Source: Poa pratensis
Taxonomy: Eukaryota; Streptophyta; Magnoliopsida; Poales; Poaceae
Length of the DNA: 64,000 nt
Direction of reading: 5' to 3'
NCBI GenBank assembly: GCA_947311845.1
Contig: CAMZMU010000040.1
Coordinates: 53,101,975 to 53,165,974 of the forward strand
A program made the translations under genes and the position numbers. How positions within the stretch are numbered: position 1 is the first letter of the stretch; every line of letters begins with the position of its first letter. Shown here piece after piece: positions 12,939 through 25,256 of this stretch. The notes below the pieces were generated by a model. The model ran no database searches. It was not told where the DNA came from and worked only from the letters and a program-made list of their open reading frames with translations.

Positions 12939-14040
12939 CTGACGGTGACGGAGCTCTCGGGTCCCCCGGAGATATGATGACGGAGAGCTTGTTACTGATC
13001 TGTTGTAATTCATTGCACTTGAAATATGAGCACGGGCTCTGATAGTTTGTGCTTCAGGATGAGGAATGATACTTTGTGCTAGTTCAGATCTAGACCTTCA
13101 GGATGAGGAATGAGGTATTAAATTTTTGAGTTGCTCGTTAGTAGTGGCTAATGCACTGAAGCATTAACCCGAGGATAAAATAACTGAACTGCTACACTTG
13201 TAAAATAATACAGTATACTTATGCACCCAAGATTGTACTATTTGGATGCTTTTCAAGTTGTAAGAAACCAACCATGTCTATTGATGGCCTTACTGCTGTT
13301 CTGTACGCCACTAAAGTTTTTGAAATGCTACCGGTTGTCTTCTTATTCTTTTTATTTCAAAGGCAGTTGTTCAGATTTAAGCAGAGTTGGCCACCTAAAC
13401 TACAGTGAGGCCGATAGATCTACATCTCAGCTAAAACTGCACTGGAACCGGCAGATCTATACCACTTTGTTTTACTGACAGCACAGTACAACATGTTACT
13501 TTCCTTTCAGTGCCTACCTGTTAGTTTATTCCACTTTGTCTGTCGCATTATATTTTGAATGTAAATCTTTCTCTCTCTCTAAATTTGGCCTAAAATATAC
13601 TAAAGAATGCTATATTTTACATATTTTTCATGGCAAAACATTGTTATCTTTACATGAGACATATATCACACTCGATGGCAATACTTGAAATACTGATCAC
13701 CCAAGATTAATGCTAAAAAAACAATGTAGTCCATTAATCTATTCTTCCAAGTCCCACACAAGTGAATTCCTGGAAGTGATTTCTTCATTAGGATACATAC
13801 ATCATGAATGTAAATCACTTGCTAAGCAGCAACGTTTGTGCTACAACACTGCATATGGTGCAAAATAACGTCGAGTTAAATTCTAGCCATCGAAAGAAGA
13901 AAATAACAGATGAATGAATCGATTCAAGGCACTTCCAACGTTAACGTTCGTCAAAAGGGTTGGTTTCAGTCCAGTGCCCAAAAAATTCGCCAAGCTCCAC
14001 TAACCCAAAGAGCTTTCCATGTGCAACATTGAATGTCAAG
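12939..14040. other. 3' intergenic region between converging genes
   Basis: Contains the 3' UTR of the NFD4-like gene on the plus strand and the 3' end of the exonuclease V gene on the minus strand. No other coding or repeat structure is evident. Confidence 0.5.
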
Positions 14041-16844
14041 TTAGCACCTCGAGGTGGAAGCCATCTTTGGGCAACTCGGAGCGAATTTGCAGAATTTACA
14101 TTTCCACCACTCCTCTTCAGTCACAAATTTAGGTTCTCGTGCCCCCAGCCAGAAGCTGAGGGCTTCTTGGATTTGATCCTTGAACCATTGATCATCATAA
14201 GAGAACTGGTATTCTTCCAGCAGGGAATGATCTGCCTGCAGTTCATATCTGCAATTATCAAGCAAATTGGAAGTAGAATAAGTTTTCCATGTTTCATTTG
14301 CCAAACATTGGAACAACCTGCGGCATTAACAGTTGAATCCCATTTTAGCTATTAGGTATTCAGTAGTGACTACAGGTCAGTGATGTTCAGGCTGCACCAT
14401 ATTTACCTCAAGATGAGCTGTTCTTGAGATCGTGATAGCGTATGGCAGGTAACCCTATAGTATTTCAATACATCCCCAAAAGTCTGCAGACAGAAACCAT
14501 AAATTCCACACATTGGCATGAACACCACAATGTTAGCCAAAAGGCCTAGCAATCACTTACTGGACCCAGTGTACTAAGAAAATGGAAGAAATTGTTTCCC
14601 AGTAAACAGCTGGAATCTCTACCAAATGTTTGAACAAAAACAGAAACAAAAGTTTAAGGTGAGATGAAGAACCTGTGCATTGAAACCGAATGAGCTAATG
14701 TACCGCTTGACATCATCTGATAACAAGAAGTCGGGGTTCAGGTCAAAATAGCTGAAGAAATCCTCTGCTGGGAATTTCTCAGCAATCAAACAGTCCCATA
14801 GGTACTTATAACACATCAGCTGAAGCCTGTCACAAATATTACCATATATCAGACAATTTTCACAGCTGCTACCTTGCTATCATTCATCATAGTGCCTGAC
14901 GAAAATAAAACATGTTGCAGAAAGTTATACATAATAATAATCTGAATTTGTCTCCAAACAATTTCAGCGATAAGTTCTCGTGAACAGCATAAGATGCGTT
15001 TTTTAAGCAAGGCAGTACACATTACACAGGAATGCATGTACAACAAATGTTCCTAATGACTGCACTTTACCAGTACAACAACTTGAGGAAATTTAAGTAT
15101 CTGTCCACTACATAACTGGAGGGTCGATCCTAGAGTAGTTTCCTTAGAAGGATATACCATGACTTGATCCTTAGTAGCTGTAAATGTTTAGATACTAGAT
15201 AAATTTGTCTAGAGAATTCTTAACTCTGAAGTACTGTCCATCAGCAAATCATCGTTGTCCTCTCTAACAAGGGTTTCGATTGACCAATGGGTACCCTCAA
15301 CACACCAATGGAGCACTAATCCAACTTCAGAGAAAAGCAGAGGTCTACTTGGAGGAATCACTAGTCTAGGGGGCATAAATCTAAACTTCACTTATTATCA
15401 ATCTCCCTGCTTCTAATGGTTAGTCAAGGAATGATAAAGGCAAAACCTTCCATTTCTTTTCTGTGCTTCCGAGGGAATTGTTGCTTTGAAACGTGTCTTT
15501 GTATCCACCAGAATTGGGTGAAAAGAAATTCCATCCACAGGCATTCGTATCTCATCAATAATTCCTACCATCCATGAACCCTCAACAACCCCAATCCTGC
15601 AGGACAGAATTTGCATCAAAATTAAGAAGAAAGACTCCTGAAGCAAAAAAAAAAATCAGTATATCCATTCGGGAAACCAATATTACACCAAAGAAATTTT
15701 CATTGACACAAAAAATAATAGTTTATGGCTGCATGTTAAAGCATATTAGCACATACACTGGAAGTTCCCGTGTCAAGCCATTGAACAATAACTGGTTTGT
15801 TCCCACTACAAAGTTCATGAATCTGACGCCCACGATTCTTCTGCAGATCTAATGGCAATATCGACTCTCTCAATAACCTGTTCCAAAATGAAATAAATGA
15901 ATCTCATTCTCTTCTTCGTCTTTTTCAAGGTTTAGATCGATTTCATGCTCCAAACTTTTCATAAGAAATCAGTACTATTTATGCAAGCTATATAATTAGG
16001 ATATGTATGCAATTAGGACATGATTGGCAGTGACGATGAATCAAGTTTGTCAAATCTAAAAGACACCTTAGTTGATTCAGTATCCATGACTCATGTTATC
16101 TATCATAATTCATAAAGAAGGAAATGTGATTCTTAGGACAAGTCGACAGGAACCCAAAGCCCATGACAATATCAAATCAGTCTTATTCTGTAATCTGGAG
16201 TGGTTTTTAACAGAAGCCTGCATTCTGATGTCATGCTGAAAACACAAATAATACTTCCACTGATCAGGTAAAATCGGAATTATCATTCAGCATTGGGTTT
16301 CATTCCAATTTCCAAGACAGGAACGTCTGTTGAAAGGACCAACACAGCAGCTCACCTCTTGCTCGAGCTGGGCGTGGCGGTCAGAGCCGGCCTTCATCGC
16401 CTCTGTCCTCTCCGGCTTGCCGTGTTCCAGCACGAACTCCATCTGCTTATCGCACCATTCCTGTCACAAGAGAACAACCCACGAAATGAATGAGGGGAGG
16501 GGAATCAATCAATCAATCAATCTGCACACATCAGACAAGGAAGCAGGACGGCGACACGGCACATTCGCTGAGGAGGCAAAGAATCGAGAAGGGCGCGGCT
16601 CACCGTGGCGGTGATGTCGGTGACGGCGAGGGCTCGGCGCTCCGGAACGGGACAGCAGACCGCCGCGCGGCGGCGCGGAGTCCTCGATGTCGCCGGCGGT
16701 CGAGTATGCCGCGCAGGAGAGAGTGGCGGCACCGCGGACGGCGGCGGCGGAGAGGAGGGGCCGGGCTGCGGCGGCGGCGAGCGCGGCCTCGATGATGGCC
16801 ATCTCGTCGTCACTGACGATCTCCTCCTCGAGCTCAGGGCGCAT
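14041..16844 (-). pseudogene. EXO5: Exonuclease V (EXO5/DEM1) homologue, 7 exons, with two frameshifts
   Basis: Exons in order on the minus strand: 16844-16604, 16460-16356, 15877-15757, 15596-15447, 14826-14673, 14483-14407, 14248-14041. EXO5 is a PD-(D/E)XK single-strand DNA exonuclease with a 4Fe-4S cluster. The catalytic region is in exon 4 (EGSWMVGIIDEIRMP, then LVDTKTRFKA). The Fe-S cysteines fit EWC in exon 2 and CKFCKFAPSC in exon 7. All splice sites are GT-AG and phases agree between exons except at two points. Exon 1 (MRPELEEEIVSDDEMAIIEA...) is 241 nt and leads out of frame into exon 2. In exon 3 the reading breaks after SAEESW, where one base is missing before the frame VRFMNFVVG resumes. 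Both breaks lead to early stops. A MITE sits 50 bp upstream of the ATG. This is probably a pseudogene, unless these are sequence errors. Full length would be about 350 aa. Confidence 0.8.
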
Positions 16845-16894
16845 TGCAACTGAAGGGAGAGAGAAACGCATATGCGGGCCCCACGCGGGTTTCT

Positions 16895-17590
16895 GGAGAA
16901 AAATCCTATACGACCGGGTCTTACGAGCAGAATCGCTGGACCAACTCACTTGAACAACACGTGGCAAAACAGATCTCAGACCAAAGACCAGCTGCGGGAG
17001 AACAAATTCAGAAGTAAAATTGACATGCATCTACAATCCTCAAATTCAGTTCGTGATTCAGTCATCTTGGAAAATGCCCAGGGAACCGAGCATCTACAGC
17101 CTGCGAGGTCCAGTACTTCTGATTGAGACGCAGCGAGCGGCTAACAATACCAAAAGCCGACGGCGGCAAGCAGACTGGGCAGTCCACCGGCGGTGCCGCG
17201 CTCGGGGTCATCGAGGAGGGCGTCCGTGGATAGATCGCTGGCGGTTGCGCCACCAGGCTTGCAGCCGGGTTCCATGGACGTGGACACGACCTTGGACGGA
17301 TGTATTGTTTGTGGTTGCGTCGCCCGGGGCGAGCTGCTGGAGCGCCGAGGGGCCTGCTCTGGTATGCTACGGCAGGGAGCAGGGGAGAGGGAGCACTGGT
17401 GGTTAAGGGACACAGCACGACGGAGAGGATCGGCGGCGTCCATGAGCGAGCGGAAGGGCGTCCATGAGCGAGCAGGAGCCAATCTGGAAGAAGGGGCCTG
17501 AATGCTTTGAGATCCGGTTAACCACGTGTCGTTCACGGGAGTTGGTCCAGCGATTCTGCACGTACGACCAGGTCGTATAAGATTTTTCTC
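16895..17590. mobile_element. Mutator-like MITE with about 70-bp TIRs
   Basis: The left arm (16895-16964, GGAGAAAAATCCTATACGAC...) and right arm (17521-17590, reading inward GAGAAAAATCTTATACGACC) match at roughly 85-90% over about 70 bp, including the shared block gcagaatcgctggaccaact. Flanks are cgggtttct (16886-16894) and ccggtttct (17591-17599). They match at 8 of 9 bases and fit a MULE 9-bp target duplication. The interior (16965-17520) is GC-rich with frames in several directions but no recognisable protein. It may hold a captured fragment. The insertion is immediately upstream of EXO5. Confidence 0.75.
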
Positions 17591-17739
17591 CCGGTTTCTC
17601 GTAGGCGCGCAGCACGACTACTGACAGTGCCGATTGCTGACACTGGCCAGATTATCCATAATCAAATATCAAACTAGCTTGGAAGCAATTTTATTAATTT
17701 GAGAATAAGCCAAATGAAGAACTGAACTTTTTCCTCAAC

Positions 17740-19190
17740 AAAAAAAGACCTGCCTCCGCTCCCGTGCCGCTCGTGGGCGGCACCGGGCGTCCCCCACCTC
17801 CGGCCGCGCCCCCTGCCCCAAAGGTGGTGGGGGTTTCTCCCTGCGCTCCGAGCTCGCGCGCCTGTCAATGGTGGCGGCGCTCCCCACTGGTGTGCCGGCT
17901 GCGGCGTCGCTCGGCGGTGCTGCTCTTCGGCCACGTGTCTCCCTCCCCCCCGTCCTCGCTCCTGCTGGGGGCCGCCGGGCTGCGCGGGGACGACCAGATC
18001 AGCCGTGCGGGCCGTCCCGATCTGGTGCGCGTCGTCTCCTTCAGCCCTTGCTGCCCGGCACCCCTCCTTCTCCGGCTGTGACGGTGCAGACTGCCTCTCT
18101 CCCCCACCCCTATCGGTCTAGCTCGATTCTCGTGCGTGGCGCGGCGGATTTGTCGCAGCCTCCGATTGTGCTAGATCTGGCGGGCTCTGGCGGCGGTCTC
18201 TCCGCCCCCTGGCCTGGTGCACGCGGCCGTCATGGCCATGGTGGTGATTCGGGTTGAGGCCATCAGTGGCCAGTGTGGTACTGGGCATCGGTGGCTTGGC
18301 ACGTTGCGGCCTTGCCCATGGCGGCTGGAGATGTCACTTTGAGGTGGTTGCAGTTGTCTGCCTTCTCCTCACCTGTCAATCGGTCTCCCACGACGCTCTT
18401 TCAGAGAGGCTGACGTTCCTCGGTCTGCAGATGGCAACCTCGGAGCGCGGCTCACTCCCTACCCGGGGGTAGCCGTGGATAGGTGTTTGGTTCCCAAGTC
18501 TTGTTGCCAGCAGCGATGGACGTTGTTCCGTCAGGCTGGCGAGCTCCATGGTTCTGCAGTGGCAGCCATTGGCGCGGCGTCCTCCCATCCAGGAGTGTCG
18601 TGGCTTGGGGGTGGTTGCTCCTTGCCTACTTGCTAGTTTCCAGCTACAGGTGCTGACACGCTTGTGTCCCTGATTGAGCCTGGTGTGGTGCACTTGTGCG
18701 ACCTCGGCTTGTGTTGCTCTTCGGCGGTGCCGGTGGACGGTGGAGCCTAGGCCATGTTGTGCCCTTCGGTTCCGTTCGTGGTTTTCGCTCCGCAGTGTGC
18801 GCGTGCTCCGTGAAGCTCTCTAGGTGTGTACTCGGCCCCGTGATGCCTTTCGACTTTGCCGACGACACAGTGTGCTAGGGCAAGTGTCTTGGTTCGGTCT
18901 CGGCTGATGGGTGCTCTTCGTACACGGTGGTGGCGCTTCCCTGGCATTGTGCCTGCTGTTTTATGTTCTGTCCTTTTAGGGATGTTTCTGCCTGTAGTTT
19001 GGGGAGGTTGTGTTGCCTCGCCAGGAAACTTGCTCGGAGTCCGCTCAGAGTGTCTTTGTGTGTGTGTATGTCTGCGTGGGTTCTTTTCTGGTTATTTCTC
19101 CTCTCTATACTCCCCCGTGTACTCTGGTTCATTTGAATCTATCTTGTAGAGGTTGCAAAACCTCATAGGCAAAATGAATGAAAAAATATT
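17740..19190 (+). mobile_element. GC-rich non-LTR retroposon, family with 5' GTGCCGC hairpin
   Basis: Starts with a very GC-rich segment containing the hairpin GTGCCGC-tcgtgg-GCGGCAC (17764-17783). It becomes T/G-rich towards 19100 and ends in an A-rich tail near 19180 (aatgaaaaaata). The same 5' hairpin occurs at 30111-30132 and 43003-43022 at the starts of elements that have target duplications, which supports retroposon identity. I could not find a clean target duplication here, so the ends are approximate. The many overlapping open frames are GC-driven and do not look coding. Confidence 0.55.
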
Positions 19191-21724
19191 CAGGTGGGGA
19201 TTTATTCCCCCCGGTGACCATTAAAAATATATATTAATTTAACCATGCCGACTTATAAAAAATATAAACATTTATGAAAGCATTTTGGAATGACATACCC
19301 TATGTCATATTTTTTTCAAAAGGAGATGACCCTCCGTCTCTGCATACGATGATGCACGGCATGTATTCTTAAGTATAGTGCATGTAAGTTTCGTCTAAAG
19401 TTAAACTTAGTAAACTTGACCAAACTAACAAAAATAAATATCTCCATCTATAATACAAAATACGAGATATATTGAAGTAAGATAGAATTGTACGGAAGCA
19501 TGATTCTATTTTTTACAAATTCAACGGGTTAATTTAGTAAAAAATACTACCAGGCTTTATTAGTTAGAAATTACCTAGGCTTCATTAATTTTCATAAGAA
19601 TTTGTGTTTGATTCTCCTCCAATATGGAGGTAGGAATGAGATTGCGCCCATCATCTGAACCTCGGAGACACGTCTTTGTGTTTGTGATCCTCTGAGCTAA
19701 ACTCATTTACATTCATGCAATATATTCCATAAGTCTATAAATGTATTATGCGTGAGGGTGTTGTAGCAATAAGTATAAAATAAATTGTTAAAAGCAACCA
19801 AATTTGTGTAAGCTTTTGCAATTGCTTATTCACCTCCCTATGTATTTGACAAGGGACTATCTTTCAGGCGGCGGAGTTGCGTTTGGCATGGATGTGCGCG
19901 ATGAGCCACTTCAGCCATCAGATCTGGGCTTGGCGGGCCTATAGTTATCCAGATCGGTCGCTGGGTGCGGTGGCTCCCAGTGAAAACCTAGCTTCGACTT
20001 CTCATAGACGACGATAATGGTGTCGTCCAATGACGTCTCCTTTTTTAAGGCGTCGTCGGATGACACCCACTTCTTGAAGGCATCGTTGTGTAGCCTAATG
20101 CCTCTCGTAACCTTGTGGTAATGGCTATCCAGGTGAAATCCTCATGTTCGGTTATGTCAGATCAGACAAATTGTGGCGGCTCTTGACGTTCTATCCTCGA
20201 AGGCGTGGTTTTGGACAATTTGGCGGGGTGGAGGATCTTGAAACGTGTTGCTGTGAGAATTGTTTATTGGGATAGGGGCCGTTGGTGGAGGTGTTTTCCG
20301 TTGTTCTCTTGGTGGTTTAGAGAGGCCCTGATCGCCTACTTCCCTAGAGTATGGACATGGCTCCGACCCTGGTGGTTCTGGTGGAGGCTCGCTTTGCATA
20401 CATGGCAGGTTTTTTTTTCAACGGTGTTCCTAGCATACGTTGCTTGTTCATAGTTAGGTTTCGTGTTCTTCTTCTTGAATAAACCTTGATTTGTATAGTT
20501 GAGTCGGTTCTATTCTATTTGCTATACGTGACACGCAATAAACGATGAGCAAAAACAAGATCAACACAAGGTACACATAATTCTAACGTGAAAAACCCCT
20601 CCAAGGAGAAGGGAAAATACCACTGTCGCTAGCCAGCCAAATTTAACTATTTGGGAAAACTTACAATGCTTGTGATTTACAATAATCCGGCTTATCTCAT
20701 GTGGCGGCTTTTAACATGTATATATAACAGACGTAACCTAGGTCGATACTGATCCGTACGGCTTCGCTTCGGCACAAGATTAGCAAGGGGGAAGCGTGAT
20801 GGGCTAATTTCAGCCTCCGCTCGCTTTGGCTCAAAACCTCCGGCGACGGGCCTCACTTTGTTCTAGCAGAAGTTAGTCTCTTATCTCAATAGCCTTCAAA
20901 CTGAATTTGGATCACAACTCAATAACACTATGTGTACGGGTTATAGTTATCTTTATCGAAAAAATGTATACGAGTTCTAGTTGGTGCCTTCCTCAGGAAT
21001 TAAAAGTTACATGTCCAAAATGTTAGTTCTATGACTTAGACGACGGAGTATTTTGAAATTTGAATGCTGACATGAAAAATCAAGATGGTGCTCAAACAAA
21101 TGGATGGCCCAATGCATGCACGGTTCTTAGTGAGTCACGTGTACCCACTCAGAAAAGACTGCCAGTACCGTTGTTCCACACACTCAGAAGAAAAAATATT
21201 GTAGGTGATGAGAGGACAACGGAAAACTGCTCAGATCTAAAACCCTCCCTTTTGGCACCACCCCAACTTGTTTCGTTCAGGTTTGCATGTGAACCTGGAT
21301 GTACTGTACTGTGTACTACTACTCACCTTTGTCAATGTGAACGAACATGATTTGATGACGGGAACTTGAAAGTCGAGGTGGTGTTAAGCAGTGGACACTG
21401 CATGATGCATCCATGGCTGCGAGTGGGTGCTGCACTCCACTGATACTAGCTGCTGCATTGCACTCCACGGCAGTAAAAGTTTCAGAAAATGCCGTCGTAT
21501 ATCCGACGCCATGAGAAATGCAAGCTCATAACCGGTGGTGAAAGAAAACACAACACAAGCTCTCGTTGCCATTTCACACGAAACAGATCTATACACAGTA
21601 AACAGACGTAGCAGCACTGCAGCAGGCACTGCGAGTGGTTAGTAGTGGTGAGTGGTGACCACTGGCCAGTGCACCGTGGTCCATGGATGGATGTGTCTTT
21701 TCCTGACGCACGCATGCGGCTCGC
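19191..21724. other. Intergenic region with degraded retroposon-like sequence
   Basis: 19865-20530 looks like a retroposon 3' portion. It contains duplicated phrases 'gtcgtcc/gga-tga-cac' near 20030-20075, GT-rich sequence, and ends 'aataaaccttgatttgtatag'. 20540-20620 has a 'gtgaaaaacccctccaaggagaaggg' phrase that I associate with repetitive DNA in grasses. The remainder is unremarkable and includes the 3' flank of the SAM-domain gene. Confidence 0.35.
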
Positions 21725-22426
21725 CTAAGTGGGATTCAGATTCTGGAACAAGGACTCCCATGGCGTCTCTGGATCCTCGTCCATCCCATCGTCCTCCTCG
21801 TCGTCGTCGTCGTCATCGTCGGCGTCGTAGTCCCAGCTTGCCTCCGTGCTCGAAAAGCACCCTGCTGCAATCGCCGCGCTCCTGCGAGTCGTCCGCGCCG
21901 CGCCGTCCTTCATCTCCTTCCCGCTGCTGGTGTTCGTGAGCATGAGCATGGGCTTGCCGACGCGCGTCAGGAAGGCCGCCAGCTTTCTCCTCGTCGCTCC
22001 TCCCCGGCCTTCCACGGTCGTCGGTGCACCCTTCAGCCGCGCCGGCCCTGCCTCGGCGACGCCGCGCTGTTGGCAGAGCGCTAGCGGGCGCGGCGCGACG
22101 GCCGCGCGCCTGTCTCGGCGCGCCACCGCCGAGCGAAGGCACTCAGTCATGGAGCGGACGGACCGGTGCGTGGCCGCGGCGAGCATCCTGCTGGCGCGCC
22201 ACGGCAGGACGGCGATGGTGGAGGGGGAGGATTCTTTCCTGGCGAGCTTGAGGATCTCGAGGCGGTGCTTGGCGATGGCGACGCCCATGGTGGCGAGGAA
22301 TGCGTGGTCGAGGTGCCGGAGGTCGGCGGCGCCGAGCTCGTTGCGTTCGAAGAGGACCGCGTACTCGGCGGCCAGGTCCTCGCCGAGCCCCGCCCTGCTT
22401 AGCCACGCGTACCAGTAGTCGTCCAT
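21725..22426 (-). CDS. SAM (sterile alpha motif) domain protein, single exon
   Basis: Intact 233-aa frame on the minus strand starting MDDYWYAWLSRAGL. Residues about 3-63 fit a SAM domain: WYAWLSRAGLGEDLAAEY, then FERNELGAADLRHL, then MGVAIAKHRLEILKLAR. SAM domains mediate homo- or hetero-oligomerisation, and some bind RNA. The middle is basic and Ala/Arg-rich (residues about 85-185). The C-terminus has a run of Asp/Glu (DYDADDDDDDDEEDDG) followed by ETPWESLFQNLNPT. Short plant proteins with an N-terminal SAM domain and little else are known in grasses; a specific function is not established. The codon use is GC-rich like other grass genes. The overlapping plus-strand frame (21846-22418) is a shadow. 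Confidence 0.85.
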   Translation of the reverse strand: MDDYWYAWLSRAGLGEDLAAEYAVLFERNELGAADLRHLDHAFLATMGVAIAKHRLEILKLARKESSPSTIAVLPWRASRMLAAATHRSVRSMTECLRSAVARRDRRAAVAPRPLALCQQRGVAEAGPARLKGAPTTVEGRGGATRRKLAAFLTRVGKPMLMLTNTSSGKEMKDGAARTTRRSAAIAAGCFSSTEASWDYDADDDDDDDEEDDGMDEDPETPWESLFQNLNPT

Positions 22427-22999
22427 CGCTCCGTCTTCCTCGCTCAGGCCTCAGGGGCAGGGATGGTGTGTGGTGGTAGAACGCGCGCGCGAGCGGCGTG
22501 ACGGCACGGGGCGAGAGGTTTTAGTAGAGCGGCTTGTGATTTGGTGCGTCGTCGTGATGTGAGCATGATTGGGGAGGAGGTTGGTGGATGGTTGGAGGGG
22601 AGCGAGCGTGAGGGGTGGATCCATGGATGGGTGGTGGGCCGAGGGACACACCAAGGAGTAGGAAGTAGCCGGAGATGCATGGCTAGCCGGAACAGTGTGA
22701 AAGAACAACACATACACATAGTGAGCAATCTCGAGAATCTCTGGCTAATTAAAGCTAGCTGCATGCGTAAAACAAGACTACAGTCTTAGAGTGAAACGAG
22801 ATGTAAAGGAATTATGTGTAACTTTTGTTCTCACTGGTCTAATTGTTGGATATTTATACAAACTAGTAAACGTGCATCTGCAACGTAAACGTGCGAGTAA
22901 TATTATGATTTTTTTTATCATCCTTTTCCACCTTGCTCTTCGTGAAATTTTACTCCAGCGATTAATGCAAACATCGCAAGAAAACATATTTGAAAAATA
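22427..22999. other. Upstream region of the SAM-domain gene
   Basis: Should hold the promoter and 5' UTR of the minus-strand SAM gene. I can point to no clear TATA or repeat. Confidence 0.4.
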
Positions 23000-24560
23000 G
23001 GAAATTTATAATTTACACATACAAATTTATCTAAACTCGTCAAGATCATCGAGGTTCACTCCCGTGATTGTAATAGGTAATAAGAATGACATAAACTTGC
23101 AATATATTCATTGAGAAAATATAACACACAAAATAAATGGTGTTTGACACGACACACAAAAAGCACTCAATTGGCCGATTCCAATGACAACTGACTTTAA
23201 GAGTTTACTCGAGAAGAATGGGACGCATGTTCTGCAGGAGAAGGTGACCATATTGAGCTTTGACTAACAACGGCTAATGAGTACTCATAATGACGGTTAT
23301 CAATGTTCGTTGGTTCGTAACACTCCCCCCCCCCCCCCCCCCCCCCCCCCCGTACAAAGCAACTTCTTGCATGTGTTGGATTCCATGATAAACTACATCT
23401 TATTCACAAGCGTATAAATCTTGAATAACTCCTTCAAAAAATCCGTGGGAAAAATATGAGAGAGTAGTGTGTGTATGATATGTCGCTAAAACTCTTTTAA
23501 GCCCGTTGAGAAATAAGGAGACAATCGTGCAACACATAATGGTTATTGCCTCCATTGATAATTTATATGAGAAAATCTGGAAAAGGAAAACCCATAAGCG
23601 AGTTTGGAGAACAATAAATATGTCTTGTATTCTTCTTTAAAAAACGGGAAAAAAATTATGACGTACGATTTTTGAAGTTGAGAATGTCTTCACAAGAAAC
23701 CCTATGAGAAAAAACGTGAGGAGAATAGTTGATATGTTGTTGAAACTCGGTGGAAAATATAAGAAGAAAATGATAAAACATATAATAGTAATTGTCTTTT
23801 TGATAACTTCTATGAGAAAAACTCGAAAGGATAAAACTCATTGGTAAGTTCTAGAGGACAGTTAATATGCCTTGTATACATCCATTCAAAACCTGGTGGG
23901 GAAAATAGTAGGTATGCCATATATTCTTGTGTTGATATTAACTCATTAAAAAACCTTGATGATAACATTGAGTAAACTTACAAAGGGAAAAAGAGAGTAA
24001 CATATATGCTTGAATATGTTATATTCCAGGAAAGGACTCCTCCGATCCTTGAAATTTATGGGCAATATGTTAGGATATAACTTTTGTATAACATTTTGCA
24101 TTTGAGCAACACAAGTATTATTATCTTTATAGATAACAGTTGGTGATTCAATATAACCAACACAAAACGAATATTGTATGTGGCTTATCATTCTGTGAAG
24201 CCACACACATCGATATGAAGCCTTATATATTTTGGAATGATAGGTGGATGTGGCCATCCCAATTTGTTTGGAAGACATCAATGGAATGGCAAACCCACCA
24301 TGTAGATACATGAAGCCTATTTTGTATCTGATAATCAGATAAGTAGGTAATATAGCTTATTCGATGATACTGGAGTTTAGATTTCTCTGAAATTAATGAA
24401 GTTGTCAAAATATTTGGTGCATTGCAGATGTCAAAATATACTAATGATTCTGCACACTAGTGTTAGGTCCAACAACACTAGGATATGGAAGAACAAGTAC
24501 CAACATCTCATCTCCATGTTCTGTGATATGAATGGATCTTCCTCTACGTTTAGAGATTGA
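23000..24560 (-). mobile_element. Decayed copia retrotransposon (RNase H remnant and LTR-like sequence)
   Basis: On the minus strand, frames at 24408-24223 and 24311-23946 together spell a degenerate copia RNase H. The pieces are KSKLQYHRISYITYLSDYQ, then VSTWWVCHSIDVFQTN, then MATSTYHSKIYKASYRCVWL and ESPTVIYKDNNTCVAQMQ. Grass copia elements have the same order (a TSTNHSE-like motif and a CVWLR-like motif). Several frameshifts separate the pieces. Downstream in the element's direction (24000-23000) the sequence is AT-rich and LTR-like, with a 27-C run at 23325-23351. Confidence 0.65.
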
Positions 24561-24829
24561 ACAACCATCGAAATTTAGATGGATATGACTTGTCCATATC
24601 GAATTTCTCCAGTAATTTCTAGATATAGATAATGGTGTATCCTATTTTTCTTTAGTGAATGTGCTCGGATTGTAGCTAAAAAGAAATTTCTGTATGAGAG
24701 GGCAAGAAATGTTTGTACAGTACAAAATTGTTCGTGGGAACAAAAAAAGTATTCATATGAAGAGGAAAATATTCGAACATTAAAAAATTGTTCGCGATAC
24801 AAAAAAATGTCCATACTACAAAAATAAAA

Positions 24830-25256
24830 TTTGGGTAATCTAAATAATATCTCACGAGGTTTAAATCATATTCACTTAATAAAAAACAAATTTCGGTGAG
24901 TTTACAAACAAATAAAACATAAAAGGGAAAATAAAATAGAAAATAACAGAAAATAATATAAGAAAAGGGAAAAAAGGGGAAAAACTGGAAACAAGGAAAG
25001 AAAAGAAGAAAAGTAGTCTAATTAGGTCGACCCACTAGGCGCAACTTGTGGGCGTCGGCTCCGTAGCAAACGCTGCAAGGCGTCAGATACTCAGATAGGA
25101 AACACCCTGGCTGAGGCGGTGAGGCCGCTTGCTGCGTTTGGTAGCTGCCCTCCTCTCCATGACTCCATGTTGTGCTCTGAGTTCTCAGCCGATAGTCATG
25201 GACTCACGCGGTCAAAATACCTAGATACTGTACGTTTGGATCGATTACCTGACAGA
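24830..25256. repeat. Upstream segment duplicated at 28909-29225
   Basis: Blocks such as 'ttgggtaatc', 'tctcacgaggttt' and 'aggaaacaccctggctgaggcgg' occur in the same order at 28909-29180. This marks the 5' part of the tandem duplication that includes the two ubiquitin-RUB genes. In this copy the duplicated sequence is interrupted at 25257 by a CACTA element. Confidence 0.7.

Noticed and set aside
21846..22418. 190-aa plus-strand frame
   Set aside because: Antisense shadow of the SAM-domain gene.
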